From Trileptium ribeirensis (Eukaryota; Nematoda; Enoplea; Enoplida; Thoracostomopsidae): a stretch of DNA of 64,000 nucleotides. Of this stretch, positions 10,961 through 21,869 are shown one piece after another. Each line of letters starts with the position of its first letter. The first letter of the stretch is position 1. The notes beneath the pieces were generated by a model. It saw nothing but the letters and a program-made list of their open reading frames with translations. It ran no database searches and was not told the origin of the DNA. The position numbers were made by a program, and so were the translations under genes. The stretch covers positions 1 through 64,000 of the forward strand of contig JASANE010018398.1 in assembly GCA_030248225.1 (NCBI GenBank), given 5' to 3'.

Positions 10961-12767
10961 CCGGTTCCGGTTATGATTATGGAAATCGAATTTCTGCTTT
11001 AATGCCTTTGGATATCTGCATGGAGAAATTTGTAATAAAATTCTTTCCATTCTCTAGTCAAAATTAGCTAACAAACTAAACTATAAATGCAGAGCAACTC
11101 CTATTCCTGGTGCAATTTGTAGGACATAAAAACAAAATATTTTATGACTTTGTTCACTGTGGTACCTTTGATTAGCTCTTGATCTCAGCCTTATATCAAG
11201 CTCCATTAAATCGTTTATAAGGCACCGAGAGATAACGCCAGTCAATCAAAAACATATTTATCATTTTTGAACCAATCCTTAGTCCAGAATTTATTAGCTA
11301 CGTTATTGCCCATTGCAAAGTATTATGCAAGAAACAACTACTGCCAATTGAGCCTTTAGCAGCTAAATCTCATGTTTATGAGAGTACAATATAAAGCAGC
11401 TGCAAAGTATTTCACTTTGCTAAAAGTTTATTGTCAAACACTAGTAAATAGTGGTGACGGAAAACGGGAAATGAGGTTAGCCTGGGTTCATCGTCTAATT
11501 TGAGGTTGCAATCTAGGCATGCTGAGCGTCCATCAAAGACACAAATTGGCTAAAATACATTCAAAGAAATAGCGGCTAAGGAATTCAGTACAAATGTGGA
11601 AATAGAGTGGAATAGTTATTAGCGGGAGGACATAGAAAAGTGTCGAAAGAATGTCCAATCTTGTGAAAACTGTCAAATGTGCCGTTTTCAGTAAACTGTG
11701 CTATACAGGCGACAATGTTAATTTTAATTCTGATTTTTTACTGACTGAGTGAGGCTAACACCAAAGGATGAGAAATTTTGATTGCGGAGCAGTCACAAAT
11801 GCTGCGGTTATATAAAGGGAGATTTTTTTGCAATCATGTAAGAATTGCTTGTCTTAAACATATTAACAAGGTAACGCTAGGCAGAAACGTTCGCAAACCA
11901 CAAATAACAACTTTCAAGAAAATTACAACTTTAAAAAAATTAACATTGTAGGGCCACAGTAGTTACTGATTTGGCAGCTTTCAACCTGAGTACAGTTGCA
12001 CTGACCGTAACCAGTTACCCAAAAAATTTGTAGGCCCAATATAGCCATCAACGTACAACTATTTGGAAAATTCCAAAGTTTCACGATTTTCCTAAGAAAA
12101 TTTAGCATATTACGCACAGTAGCTCAGATGTGTAATAACGTAGCCAGTGAGAGTTTAAAACAATGAAACCAACGTGTTTAATCCGTTAATCTACCCATAT
12201 GCCCATCGTTCACCCACCCCAAAAGGATCATTTATACTTCCTTATATTTTGACGTACCGATAAGACCACGCTCCGGTTTCAGCGCCGGTTCGAGTTAAAA
12301 ATTAGAGATCCGATTCCGGTTACTCGTTGATATATGGGTGATATTAGACTCATTTTGTGGAACAATTCAAAGTAGCTATAGTTTTAAATCCCTAACGCCT
12401 GATATTCGAGTCACTTTCTATGCCGATGCTCAATACAGATGTGTATATCTCTATAAATTACCATATTCGACACTCAGAATTCACAATCTTGACGATAACG
12501 CAAGCTACCAGTGGCATACTGATAGTGAGAGTGGGTAGTTATTAAAATACTCAAGCTGTAGTAGAGACTGTATTAAATACAGAAAAAGGAAATATTTCAA
12601 ATACATTTCCGTGCAGCGGTGGTGTGCAGTTAATTGAATTTTGTCTGTTGAACACAAGTACGGAAGCCACAAATGCACCAAAGCCGTTGCCATACCCGCA
12701 ATAATTTATGTGTTTTAATTCTCAACAGCAAAAACATTATTTGTAATACCCAGCAACTTAAAACGAC
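10961..12767. other. Likely 3' intron or flank of the RALGAPB-type gene
   Basis: No confident exon. The last exons of the minus-strand RALGAPB-type gene would be expected in this direction. A short frame at about 11,165-11,245 loosely resembles the RapGAP region but has no usable acceptor. CCGGTT-rich patches lie at about 10,945-10,985 and 12,265-12,320, and a satellite fragment at 12,320-12,540. Confidence 0.4.
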
Positions 12768-12860
12768 CTTCGTCCAATTCCTCCGATTAAAAGGTTCAAT
12801 TAGTTGTATCAAAAGCCGTTGATATTCGGCTTTGCTCAGCTGAGCCCAATATAATCTACT
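12768..12860 (-). CDS. RALGAPB: RALGAPB-type exon (RapGAP-like region, tentative)
   Basis: 93 nt, 31 codons, phase 0 at both ends, acceptor ATCAAG| and donor |GTCGTT. It follows the preceding exon in phase after an intron of only 79 bp. The peptide starts SRLYWAQLSKAEY, with the aromatic-W pattern expected at the start of the next RapGAP-like strand. The match is weak, and the donor is not ideal, so this is the least certain of the downstream exons. Confidence 0.45.
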
Positions 12861-12939
12861 CTTGATTGCGCAAACATACAGAAATATAAAAACGAAATAA
12901 TCAAAATTTACGCTTGTCAACAGTTTGATGGTGGCAAAC

Positions 12940-13046
12940 CTTCGATACAAGCTGATAAGTTCGCGAAGATGGCACCGTAATTCGAAGTTCTGACATCCAG
13001 TCACGCCAAACAATACACCCATCCACACCGTCCAGCTGCCCGGATC
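12940..13046 (-). CDS. RALGAPB: RALGAPB-type exon
   Basis: 107 nt; acceptor ACTTTAG|GATCC and donor AAG|GTTTGC. The peptide core VWRDWMSELRITVPSSRTY corresponds to the conserved Y/W-x-D-x-x-[ST]-E-x-x-F-x-V-P segment of Ral GAP beta. This frame needs one base from the preceding exon. Another acceptor 11 bases further in (GGGCAG|CTGGAC) would give phase 0 instead. A second frame is also open across the exon, but it does not match the family. Confidence 0.68.
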
Positions 13047-15240
13047 CTAAAGTAATGATAGACAATCGAAGTAAATACAGCTGAGACAGCGCGAGAACGC
13101 CAACCACAAACAGTCGAAATCAAAAGGGTTATAGCTATTGAAATATGATACAAATTAATTCTCGCAGATGGCCAAGCGTGTGGTGACAGAAAGGCTTGCG
13201 TGTACCAGATACGCAGGCTGCTTATGACTCAAACGTCGACTTAGCGCCGAGACGCCATCGAATTACCAGTAGAGATGTTTTATGCAGTGATCAGAGTCGA
13301 CAATCCAGAGATTTTGTTCGTCTGAAAGTTGAATATAATCCTCCAAGGATATGAAAACCTAGCCACAAACAATCATGACGATCGTAGAATTGCTGGTTAA
13401 AAATCGGGACAGTGATAAACTGACACATGCCAATCTGCAATCACGAGCATGTGCAGTTTGAATAACGACACCTTCTCAATCTTTGAGCGAATCGTCTTAA
13501 AATTATTTTGTTGCTACTGATGATGACAATATTTTCTATAGTTACGGACAGAAATAAAAGCAAAATCTTTAATGAACCTACAGACACTATTATATCCGAA
13601 GAGTTCGCGCAAAATTAACAACTGTTCAATTATTGCTACTTGCGAGTTTTTCAACGTATCTACGGCATGCCTATATAATGCAATGCGTTTGAAATCTAAT
13701 ATAACCCGAATATAGCTGATTTAGCAATCCAGTTAGAAACGATTTTACATTATAACCTCCTTTTGTGGGTACACTTTACTAGATCCCTGGCTTTACCAAA
13801 GTACTAAACCTAATACCTGGGGTCCCCAGTTCGTAAGTGGGAGAGCTGAAGATGTATGTGGCGACTTCCGCAGACGACGCTTTATTCTATCCTTCAATCC
13901 TCCAATGACCATAGACATGAAAACTCTTGAAATTTATACACACAAATTTTAAGAAAAATTATTACATGAGTGGTTTTTATGTTGCACACCCTTACCACTT
14001 GCATACCACACAAATTCAATTTTCCTTTCATACTATTTTGAAACTTCGAAAACATAAAGCCACATTCGAATCATCTACATACATACATTAAAAAGTGACA
14101 AAATTTGATTATTTTTGGTGCCAAAATTTACCAAATTTAGATGCGGCAACATCGTGCAAGGTTAATAGGATACCCAATATAGGATTAAACCGATGTTACT
14201 ACGTGTATAACGTGTTACCATCGTTCTTGGCCAGGAAGCCGAAAAAAAAACGTCGAAATGTTGATAATTTAACTTTTTAGGTTATTTATTGATCTTAGGC
14301 TCATACTTTGCTCAAGAAAACGGCTGTTATGGCAAAAAATGCATATTAATTTTGTAGCTTCGTTTTCAGGCAAGAACCTAATAATGATCTTAAATCTAAT
14401 AATGATCTATAACCTAATAATGATCTTAAATGGCTAAAATCCAAAGATCTCAATTCGTGTCGATTTTACGAAAATTTAGGTATGAAATCAATGGAGCAGC
14501 GCAAACACGAACATGGGTGCACAACTATATTTCATTACACGCCGAATAAAAAATGTTTGAGAAAACGAATCAATCATGCGACGTGCTATACAATCGACAG
14601 AGAGCGATAAAGAAATATATTTCTTGTCCGACTCAGAATCATATTTGCGCTTCTGACCCCATGTGTGTTTGTATAACCGCTATGAACTTAACTGCTGCTT
14701 ATCGGTGATCCGGTTATGAAATAAAATATTGCAATTCAATATAATTATGTGAGTAATGTACCACCCCTATGAGTGCAATTAATTATGAGCACCCGCCCTT
14801 CATAAGGCTGTCGCTAGCTATTCCTATGTGCACAAGTATGTGAATCGGATATTCAAACTGTTAAAAAGTTTAGTAAAGTTATTTAAAATGCGTAAAGTCT
14901 GTCGTGTATACAGCTTCCAGCAACTACTGTTGGGCCTTTCATGAATTCCGCTCGCTCCGTGTTAATAACTTATACAGCGAGTACAAAAATTTTAAATGGC
15001 ATTACCACCGGTATCAGAATGACTGCCAGATGAAATTTTGCGTTCGATGCCACCTTTATCACCACAGTTTGATTGTTCGTTATGCGTTAACGAAGTGACG
15101 CGCCCCATGCGCGATAAAAATCGAACGTATGCGCTGCATGTTCGTTTAAAATTGTTGCTCTATAATGTTGAAATACAGAAATTAATAAGCAAATAATCAA
15201 AATCCCTCTCTACAGAAACATCCACAAAATATCAATAAAC
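13047..15240. other. Intron sequence with repeat relics
   Basis: Apart from the exon at 13,411-13,495, no gene was recognised. The segment 14,090-14,270 resembles 1,740-1,830. The block at 13,780-13,860 belongs to the same slippery repeat type as 19,840-20,170. Confidence 0.4.
13411..13495 (-). CDS. RALGAPB: RALGAPB-type exon (donor uncertain)
   Basis: Acceptor TTTTAAG|ACGATT in phase 0, which fits the phase-0 end of the exon at 16,508-16,666. The peptide FKLHMLVIADWHVSVYHCP aligns with the Ral GAP beta segment just after the IFYMK strand, where a Leu-Gly-Trp motif is followed by a His-Pro pair. A stop follows shortly. The donor is therefore either CACT|GTCCCG (ending 13,411; joining this to the first acceptor of the next exon makes a stop) or TCA|GTTTAT (ending 13,421; phase 0, compatible with the alternative acceptor of the next exon). 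Confidence 0.5.
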
Positions 15241-15834
15241 ATGCTGCTTTCGTCTGTGGACAGGTTCACGTATCTTGGCGATGTTCTGGACAGTATGCAG
15301 GATACACGAAGGGCAGCAAAGGCTAGGACTCAAGCAGCATGGGTAAAGTGGAAGGAGCTGGCAAGCCTGCTATCCAACACGCGAATTCCACTGAAGATCC
15401 GAGGCAAGCTCTACGCAGCATGCATTCGACCGGTTCTTATGTATGCCTCGAAGTGTTGGGCTGTTACGAAAGATGTTGAATCGATCCTGCTACGGACAGG
15501 AAAACACTACGGTGGACGGCCGGTGCCAGATGGGAAGACCACAAGCGTTGGAATATCCTTATTGGAAATGGAACTCATGGAACGGAGGCTCACATGGTAT
15601 GGTCACGTTCAACGCAGTGAAAACGGGCTATTGTGGCTGGCACCGCATGTCGAAACCGAAAGAACGGTACTTCGTGGCATGGCATAGAAACGATGGGACG
15701 ATGTGGTGTGGGAGAACATGAAGACGATTGGACTGCTAAAAGAAGACGCGTTAGATCGGGGAAAATGGAGAAAGATGCTGACGTCATGGTGCAGTCGTAG
15801 CCGACGCCAATGCAACGGATTTCCACTATAAATC
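15241..15834 (+). mobile_element. 3' end of an RTE-type non-LTR retrotransposon
   Basis: The open frame starting at 15,241 encodes the C-terminal part of a LINE reverse transcriptase polyprotein: FTYLGDVLDSMQDTRRA, KIRGKLYAACIRPVLMYAS, WAVTKDVESILLR and RRLTWYGHVQRSENG. After a frameshift near 15,690 it continues as KRWDDVVWENMKTIGLLKED, then DRGKWRKM. This order and the 'LRWFGHV' type ending are typical of RTE-like elements. The 3' end runs into GATGGAGATGATGATG, consistent with the short triplet-like tails of that clade. The copy is 5'-truncated, the usual result of aborted reverse transcription, and lies in an intron of the RALGAPB-type gene in the opposite orientation. Confidence 0.85.
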
Positions 15835-16507
15835 CTGATGGAGATGATGATGCTTTCGTCTCACGGAATGGGTGCAATACTGAATTATGCTTTGCCTTTG
15901 GATAACAATGCGACAGCCACAGCCAGTGCTCCATGTCAACGCAACAAATGTGGGTAGAAAAAATTAACAAAAAGTATGTAGTTAATAAAATTACAATAAA
16001 ATCATATTAAATATAAACGCTGCAAGAAACGTGCAACTTCTATGATTCTCTGATAGCACAAAATACTACGACAACTTATGGTAAGGACTTTAAAAACGTA
16101 ACAATCGGGGGAACAAATCTTTCTCTAACGTCAAACCAGAAATTGATTTTAAAATATTTTTGTAACTTGAATGCAGCTATCATTAAAACGCAATTAACCA
16201 ATTATACAGCTTAAGACCAGAGAAAATAGTTTGCAAGCATTTTTGTGAAAAACCGTTAGTCGCTTGCTATTCGTGAACAATTAGCGAACCATTTGTTTAA
16301 TTTCTGTTCGTAATTGTATTTTTTCGGTTTGTTAAGATTTCTACTGCCTAAAATTAGTAACGACTTTGACGATGCAGCTAACGAAACATTACATCCAGAA
16401 TAGTTAACAAATACAGTGCACTCTGCAATTATTGCATAAGAGTAGTAGCACTGAACAAGAGTAATCGCTTAGTGTAAATTTACAAAAAAAGGCAAGCATT
16501 AACTTAC
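15835..16507. other. Intron sequence
   Basis: No exon, RNA gene or clear repeat recognised. Confidence 0.4.
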
Positions 16508-16666
16508 TCCGAACGTTAGAATATCGCTAACAGAAAACACGCCTTGTTTCATATAAAACACATTCGCGCCAATAAGCAGCCGGGTTGGCATTTGATCCAA
16601 TGCAGCTAGCTCACCATCGAGATCTGTCGTCGACTTGTCCAACATTTTCAGGCGCAGTGGAGAATT
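16508..16666 (-). CDS. RALGAPB: RALGAPB-type exon (start of RapGAP-like domain)
   Basis: 159 nt, 53 codons, phase 0 at both ends; acceptor GCATTCAG|AATTC, donor GGA|GTAAGT. The peptide includes LKMLDKSTTDLDGELAALDQ, MPTRLLIG and NVFYMKQGVFSVSDIL. These align with the Ral GAP beta segment that begins the RapGAP-related fold: a leucine-rich helix, 'LD-L-LP-R', then the 'IFYMK-GQ' beta strand and the 'EIL' helix. Its phase-0 entry fits the phase-0 end of the exon at 19,314-19,380. Confidence 0.85.
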
Positions 16667-16758
16667 CTGAATGCCGCAAAATACTATAATTATTCTTATT
16701 ATTATTATTACACACGGCTTTTAATGAATCGACCATGTGCTGTTCAAGTACGAAACTA

Positions 16759-16881
16759 CAGTCGCGGCCAGAAATATGTGCAATCGAAAACGATCGAAAT
16801 CGCAATCGATTGAAAATTCGTTTAATCGCAATCGATCGAAATTTCGATCGATTATTTTGCACTTATTTCTAGCCGTGACTG
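16759..16881. mobile_element. 123-bp MITE with CAGTC terminal repeats and TA target sites
   Basis: Left end CAGTCGCGGCCAGAAATA; right end, read inward on the other strand, CAGTCACGGCTAGAAATA. About 22 of 25 terminal bases match, and a TA pair sits just outside each end. The interior is a run of AATCGATCGAAA-type palindromic repeats with no coding capacity. The terminal sequence and TA target point to mobilisation by a Tc1-like transposase. Related copies lie at 25,481-25,604 and 40,594-40,841. Confidence 0.8.
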
Positions 16882-17425
16882 TATCAACTCTAATCAAAAA
16901 CTGCATAACATACTGACAAAAGAATTCTAAAACATTAAAACGACACAGGGGTAACTACACTACAGCTGAGAAAAAGACAAAGAAGTTTTGCTGCTTAAAG
17001 TATGCAGAAATCTGTCTGCGCAAGCTTTTAAACTATTACAAATCAACGTGGCTACATATCAGGTACGAATTAGGAAAAGTTTAAACTGCCTACCTTCATC
17101 TAACAGTTATAAATATGCGGCAATCCTCTCTACATAATGTCGAATTTCACACAACTTGTCTCGCACGTCTATACATTACAGAGTTGGTAACATTACAGGT
17201 AACAAAATTCTACGTGACTGAAAATTTAATCATAGTTTACATTACAGACTTGGTACTGTGTAGCTGTTATTAAAACCCATGTCTACCTTTAACGCCATGA
17301 ATGTTCAGTCATTATTTATGGCCGGCAGGTAGTTTGCGTCAATATGCTAAAGTGTCAAAAAAAATTAAAAAACATCTTTAAATTCGACACACTGAACATC
17401 AATAGGTCCAGCACAAAATAATGTT

Positions 17426-17655
17426 ATGCCAATAACAGAGTTTTGCTACAATTTGACCCTGCTGCAATTGACTAAAGAACCGGATAACGTAACGCCGCGT
17501 GTACGTTTTAACCACAACAAGCATAGAGTTATTGAGCTACACCCACGTCCAACAACAGAAAACGCACGAAGTATTCTAGATAACCCTGTAATTGTATCCA
17601 GCGTACTAAAAATCCATAATATAGAACATTCTCCATACTTTGTAAGTAATACATA
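17426..17655 (+). CDS. Candidate small gene or exon on the strand opposite RALGAPB
   Basis: An ATG-initiated 76-residue frame. It also looks like an internal exon: acceptor AATAACAG|AGTTTTG and strong donor TTT|GTAAGTAA at 17,640. The peptide contains TPRVRFNHNKHRVIELHPRP, which has an RVxF-type motif (RVRF), as in docking sites for protein phosphatase 1. That reading is only suggestive. It lies within an intron of the minus-strand gene. I do not recognise the protein, and it may be chance. Confidence 0.25.
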
Positions 17656-17990
17656 ACCAAGATACCGAAGATAGACTATATTCTGGCAATCAGGTTCATT
17701 GACTGTAAAACCTTGAAGCCATAAAAAAGATATAATATAGTCAGACTCAAGATCAGTCAACTCTAGATAGCAAAACCATCGTATTCATCATTCTTGATAA
17801 CCTAACAGACACTCGGTGTAAGGTAAAAACACGCAATAACGTGCTGAAATTTTGAAAAATCAATATTTGTCGCAAAGTGTCAACGAACCATATTCAGACC
17901 TACAGCGGCCTAGCGAGTGGTTCCACAAGTGTGGTGGTAAGCAAAGTTGAAGATCTCGATGAGCTGCCTAATACAGGCTGCGAATGACTA

Positions 17991-18231
17991 CAGTTACAAT
18001 CAGAATTAAGTGATCAAAAATCGATCGGAGTTTCGTTCGTTTGCGTTTAAACGAATATCGATCGTTTAAACGAAAGTCGATTAATTAAACGAATTTCGTT
18101 TGCGTCAAAATAAAAAATGTTAGTTTGCGTTTAATTTAGCGCATTTCGTTTAAACGAAGATCGATCGATTGATTTTTAGTTCTATTTCGGCAGCGTTCGA
18201 TTTTATAAGCACTTAATTCTGATTGTAACTG
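17991..18231. mobile_element. 241-bp MITE with perfect 22-bp inverted repeats
   Basis: The ends are exact inverted repeats over 22 bases, beginning CAGTTACAATCAGAATTAAG, flanked by TA on both sides (17,989-90 and 18,232-33). The interior is almost entirely variants of CGTTTAAACGAA, TTTCGTTTGCG and CGATCGATTG, so long parts can fold back on themselves. Perfect termini imply recent movement compared with the other MITEs here. No coding sequence. Confidence 0.9.
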
Positions 18232-18239
18232 TAGTATCT

Positions 18240-18850
18240 ATATGGCCAAATTTGGCAAAAACCCTTAAAATCCATTTTTTGCATTTTGACCACGAAGATC
18301 GGGTCGGAGCTGTTAGCAGTCAACTAAAAGGCACATCCTCATCACTTTTGCTAACGAATAAAAAATTATCGAAATCCATATTCTTGAAGATGCATTATGC
18401 GTGACAGAAACAAACAAAAAAAGAAATTCTCACGATTTTCCCCCTCAGTGGAAACTCCGCTCGCTCCGTTTCAATTATACCTGGGGTGGGGACTTTAGGT
18501 TACCAGCCCACAGCTACAACCTATAAATACCAGCGTGATATTAGCGGTTATCTGATGGAAAACCGTGCCCCTGCTTAAGTGGGGTGTTTGGTTTCTGAGT
18601 GTCCAAACTGATCTCGATTTTTCGCTGCGAAGCCTGTGTCGCGAGATATGCGCTGCCAAAGACTGGTGCCCGGTTGGCCAGATTTGGCAAAGAACCTTAA
18701 AAACCTGTTTTTGCCGTCTTGACTCCGAAGATAAGGTCGGAGCTGTCCGCGGCCAACGAAAGGGTACATCATCGGCACCTTTGGTATCTAATAAATAACT
18801 TGTTGAAATCCATCCACCTGAAGATCAGTTATGCGCGACAAAAGCAGACA
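18240..18850. repeat. Two direct copies of a dispersed repeat
   Basis: The block 18,240-18,440 recurs, diverged, at about 18,650-18,860. Both run through GGCCAAATTTGGCAAA-like sequence, TTGACTCCGAAGAT, GGTCGGAGCTGT, an AACGAAAGG-like block and TCTCACGATTTTCCCC-like sequence. A more distant relative is at 1,850-2,170, and a partial one near 23,940-24,140. The 77-residue frames inside it are by-products of the repeat. Confidence 0.6.
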
Positions 18851-19313
18851 AAAACAAATTTTCACGATCTTTCTCCCTAGCGCCCGCAGTATAACAAGCG
18901 TTATAACGCTTGTTAGTGTTCGCCTTGGTTTGAAAACGACCATTATATTAGTTCGCGTTTGGGATTCGTTTTCTATACATATTATTTATGTCCGTGACTG
19001 TAATCCGATTTGCTCGTTCAATGCAGAGCACTCTGTTTCATCCGATCCGATAAATCATATTCAATTATATTTGATAGGAATCGGATGTTGTGGTGCAAAA
19101 ATACATACAAATACGCAAGGTACACTGATAGGCGCAGGACTTACATTGGATCGGGTGCAATGTGGTCATTATCGGACGAAATGTAAACAGCAGGGTCCAA
19201 TATGACATTGATATGGACGGGGCTCAAAACATAGCTATTTTTCAGATTTAGTAGTTACACTGCCAAAAATAAAAGTTAATACAGTAAAACACAGAACCGC
19301 ATAGCATACATAC

Positions 19314-19380
19314 TTCAGACTGAGGAAGTCCACCAATCGCAGTCAACAACAAGCGGGCTACTTGAATTCGGCTGACAGGG
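19314..19380 (-). CDS. RALGAPB: RALGAPB-type exon
   Basis: 67 nt; acceptor TGTTTTAG|CCCTG, donor GAA|GTATGT. One base (C) completes a codon with the AA left by the upstream exon. The peptide PVSRIQVARLLLTAIGGLPQ matches the Ral GAP beta helix with pattern F-Q-T-A-R-L-F-L-x-x-[FI]-G-x-L. It ends in phase 0, matching the next exon. Confidence 0.87.
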
Positions 19381-19839
19381 CTAAAACAATATCATGCCCT
19401 CATGGAAAATTATATTTGCATATGTCGCTATGAAGTACATGCGAGGAAACATTAATATTTCGAAGTGAAAGATGATGATCAAATAAGAAATTTAAATAAT
19501 TTTGTTATTCACCTGATACAGAGAATTTTAAATTAAATGTTGTCAACAAAAATATTGACAAACACACAGTACAACTCATATACAACATGCCACAACAAAG
19601 AACTACTGTGTGCAGTTTGCTAATGAATGGCTATATTCTGTGCCGAAATTACGGTTCCACGCTTTACGCAATGTAACAAACATACAAACTTTAATAGCAA
19701 TCATACTGACAATAATTTTTATGACCTATTGTTTTGAATAATTTATCTGTTTGGGTACAAGCGTAACCATTACACTGATCAGGCAAATACATTGCCTAGG
19801 AAGTACACATACTCTGACTTCACCACAAAACCAAAATTT

Positions 19840-20170
19840 AACATGGGAGATTTGAGTTGGGGATCCCCAGCTCCAACCTGAGGAACTGGAAATACCTGGA
19901 AGAATTTCCCCAGCTTACCTACGGAAAACCTTGCGCTCAAGTCCACTGGGGGTTTTATAATTGCATTTTTCATGTTTTTCAACCACTTACATTTTTATAT
20001 TTATTTTTGGTGCATATTTATTAGGATTTCGTCATAAATAGTCGAAATATATGCAGTAACATTGAGTTTTTTTATAACCGTTCCTTGTTAGGAAGATCAT
20101 GTTTAGTGTGAACTGAAAATACCTGGGGCATGACATGGGGAGCCGCTGAAATCCTGGGTAGCTCAATAAT
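19840..20170. repeat. Dispersed repeat, copy 1 (copy 2 at 31,375-31,660)
   Basis: It shares with 31,375-31,660, in the same order and orientation, a block with CCCAGCTCCAACCTG-like start, then AATTTCCCCAGCTTACC-like, TAGTCGAAATATATGCA and TTGTTAGGAAGATCAT-like sequence. There are no terminal repeats or coding motifs by eye, so the element class is unknown. Both copies are intronic. Confidence 0.6.
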
Positions 20171-20394
20171 CCTGCAGTGGTCAGTAAACTATTTCTGTAA
20201 ATTCATAACCTCTTTAACGCGAGCCCTTTCAATGAGAAAAAATTGCAAATATATGCATATAAATTAACATAGAATCCCAATTATTATAAAATTAAATTAA
20301 AACAAAATTGGAGTTGCACATGCAACCATATCACGATGAGTATATTAACCCTTTACAACAACTTTATGTTTTATAACATACATCCTGGCTAGTC

Positions 20395-20585
20395 CAATGT
20401 GGGGGGCGGGTGGTGACACCCCGGCATTTTCGGCTGCCCACCGGCAAAACGGAGGTACCCCCGGCCCAAAGCCCCTGCTGAGAAAAATTAACATCTAAAC
20501 GCGACAAAATCCGGCAAAAAAATTGGCCCCCCCGGCAAAGTCCGGCACCCCGGCAGGTGAGCCGGGGCCCCCGGCTATAATTTCC
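20395..20585. repeat. G+C-rich CCGGC-type repeat patch
   Basis: About 190 bp of strongly G+C-rich sequence in an AT-rich intron, with many CCGGCA, CCCCGGCA and GGGGCCCC units. It is flanked by a near repeat of CTGGCTAGTCCAATGTGG / TTGGACTAGCCAGAC, which is inverted across the patch. That suggests one inverted-repeat element with the patch as its interior. Confidence 0.6.
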
Positions 20586-20652
20586 TAAGTTTGGACTAGC
20601 CAGACATCTATCCAGATATAACTGTAACTGAAAAGATAATTAACACACATAC

Positions 20653-20790
20653 TTCGGCGGCTTGGCAACTAGAGCGACACGGGTTTCGAGCTTTGCAGCT
20701 GCCCATTTTTCGTTCTGAACCGCCTCGTGGAATGCCGAACGTAGCGCCTCTGATTCCGGCGATGCTTTCAACGCCGGTATACTCCAGTCG
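20653..20790 (-). CDS. RALGAPB: RALGAPB-type exon
   Basis: 138 nt; acceptor AATTTTAG|CGACTGG, donor CCGAA|GTATGT. The first base completes an Ala codon with GC from the upstream exon, restoring the conserved K-A-D-x-S-I-P motif across the junction. The peptide continues DWSIPALKASPESEALRS with a long amphipathic helix, as in Ral GAP beta just before the RapGAP-like region. A second frame is open across the exon but has the wrong phase. Confidence 0.87.
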
Positions 20791-21759
20791 CTAAAATTTT
20801 AGCGACACTAACCGTACAAAGTGTTGGCAAAACAGGTTACCTGGCTATATGTTTGAAAGTCGACGTGTAGTACGTCAACGAATGTACAGAACAGTTCGGT
20901 CAGGGAAGCGCCACGAGATATTACGCACTATGCAGTCAACAATTAATTCTCAGGGCAATATTTGCGGCAATCTCAACGTTTATGTGCAAGTGTACAATAT
21001 ACGTATGTGTCAAGCTATTACTATAATAATACGACCTATCATTTTTTCATTTTGCGACACTTTACTAGAGATGCATGCTACATGATATTAAATGCAACAC
21101 CACACGATATGAGATAAGAATAAATGTGGATTTCACTACAAACACGGTATGAAATTCGTCTCCTACCTATTCCACAAAGACTATTACTGCTGCGCTTCTT
21201 GACGACCGGTACGTTCGTGCCATCGTTAATACATTATCCAAACAAGCAATATTTTGTTAGGCAACAGAACGACTAAATAGACTTATTCTTCAATACACAT
21301 TATGTATCACATATTTTGAACTGATATTTAGCTACCGTAATGCGGTTTCTACATTAGGATATTAATGACAAAAATGTGTGATTGCTGAAAAATATCTGTG
21401 CACACAGCTTTAGAAGCTTCCACACATAAACATAAAACTACTGACAACAAATTGCTGCACACCCGTTATGAATAAGCGATGCAAATACATGTCGTACACT
21501 GGTTCTCCCCGGTTCCTGCCCGTTGGTGAAATTCCAGCCTGGGTAAAAATACATCAAGATTACATTCATAAACATGACAAAATTTTTACAAGAAAACCTT
21601 TTTGACGTTAAAAAATTTGTTGATTTAAGTAATAATCGTTTCCGAGGCCATCTACTTAAAATTTTAGCGTTTTTGCTAAAAACACGAATTTAAAAAATTG
21701 TTAGATATTGAAGTCCCATGGGTGGATCGAAAAGTAGCAAAAACATAAGTATGACTCAC

Positions 21760-21869
21760 GCCTTGCAGGATAAGAATTTTTCCATTTCAGGTGGAAACAT
21801 TTGTTCAATCTGAGGTGCATGTACCTGAGGGACATAATGACCGGTAGATCTTTTCTGAGTCGGACAAAC
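21760..21869 (-). CDS. RALGAPB: RALGAPB-type exon
   Basis: 110 nt; acceptor GTTTTTAG|GTTTG, donor AAGGC|GTGAGT. Phase 0 on entry, two bases left on exit. The core IEQMFPPEMEKFLSCK aligns with the 'P-F-P-E-E-V-D-K-I-P-F-V-K' segment of Ral GAP beta, and the split Ala codon joins it to DWSIP in the next exon. The upstream half (VCPTQKRSTGHYVPQ) is poorly conserved. Confidence 0.8.

Noticed and set aside
11165..11245. Minus-strand frame loosely resembling a RapGAP-region segment of Ral GAP beta (GVISRCLINDLMELDIRL)
   Set aside because: There is a stop just upstream and no AG acceptor between the stop and the match, so it cannot be spliced in as written.
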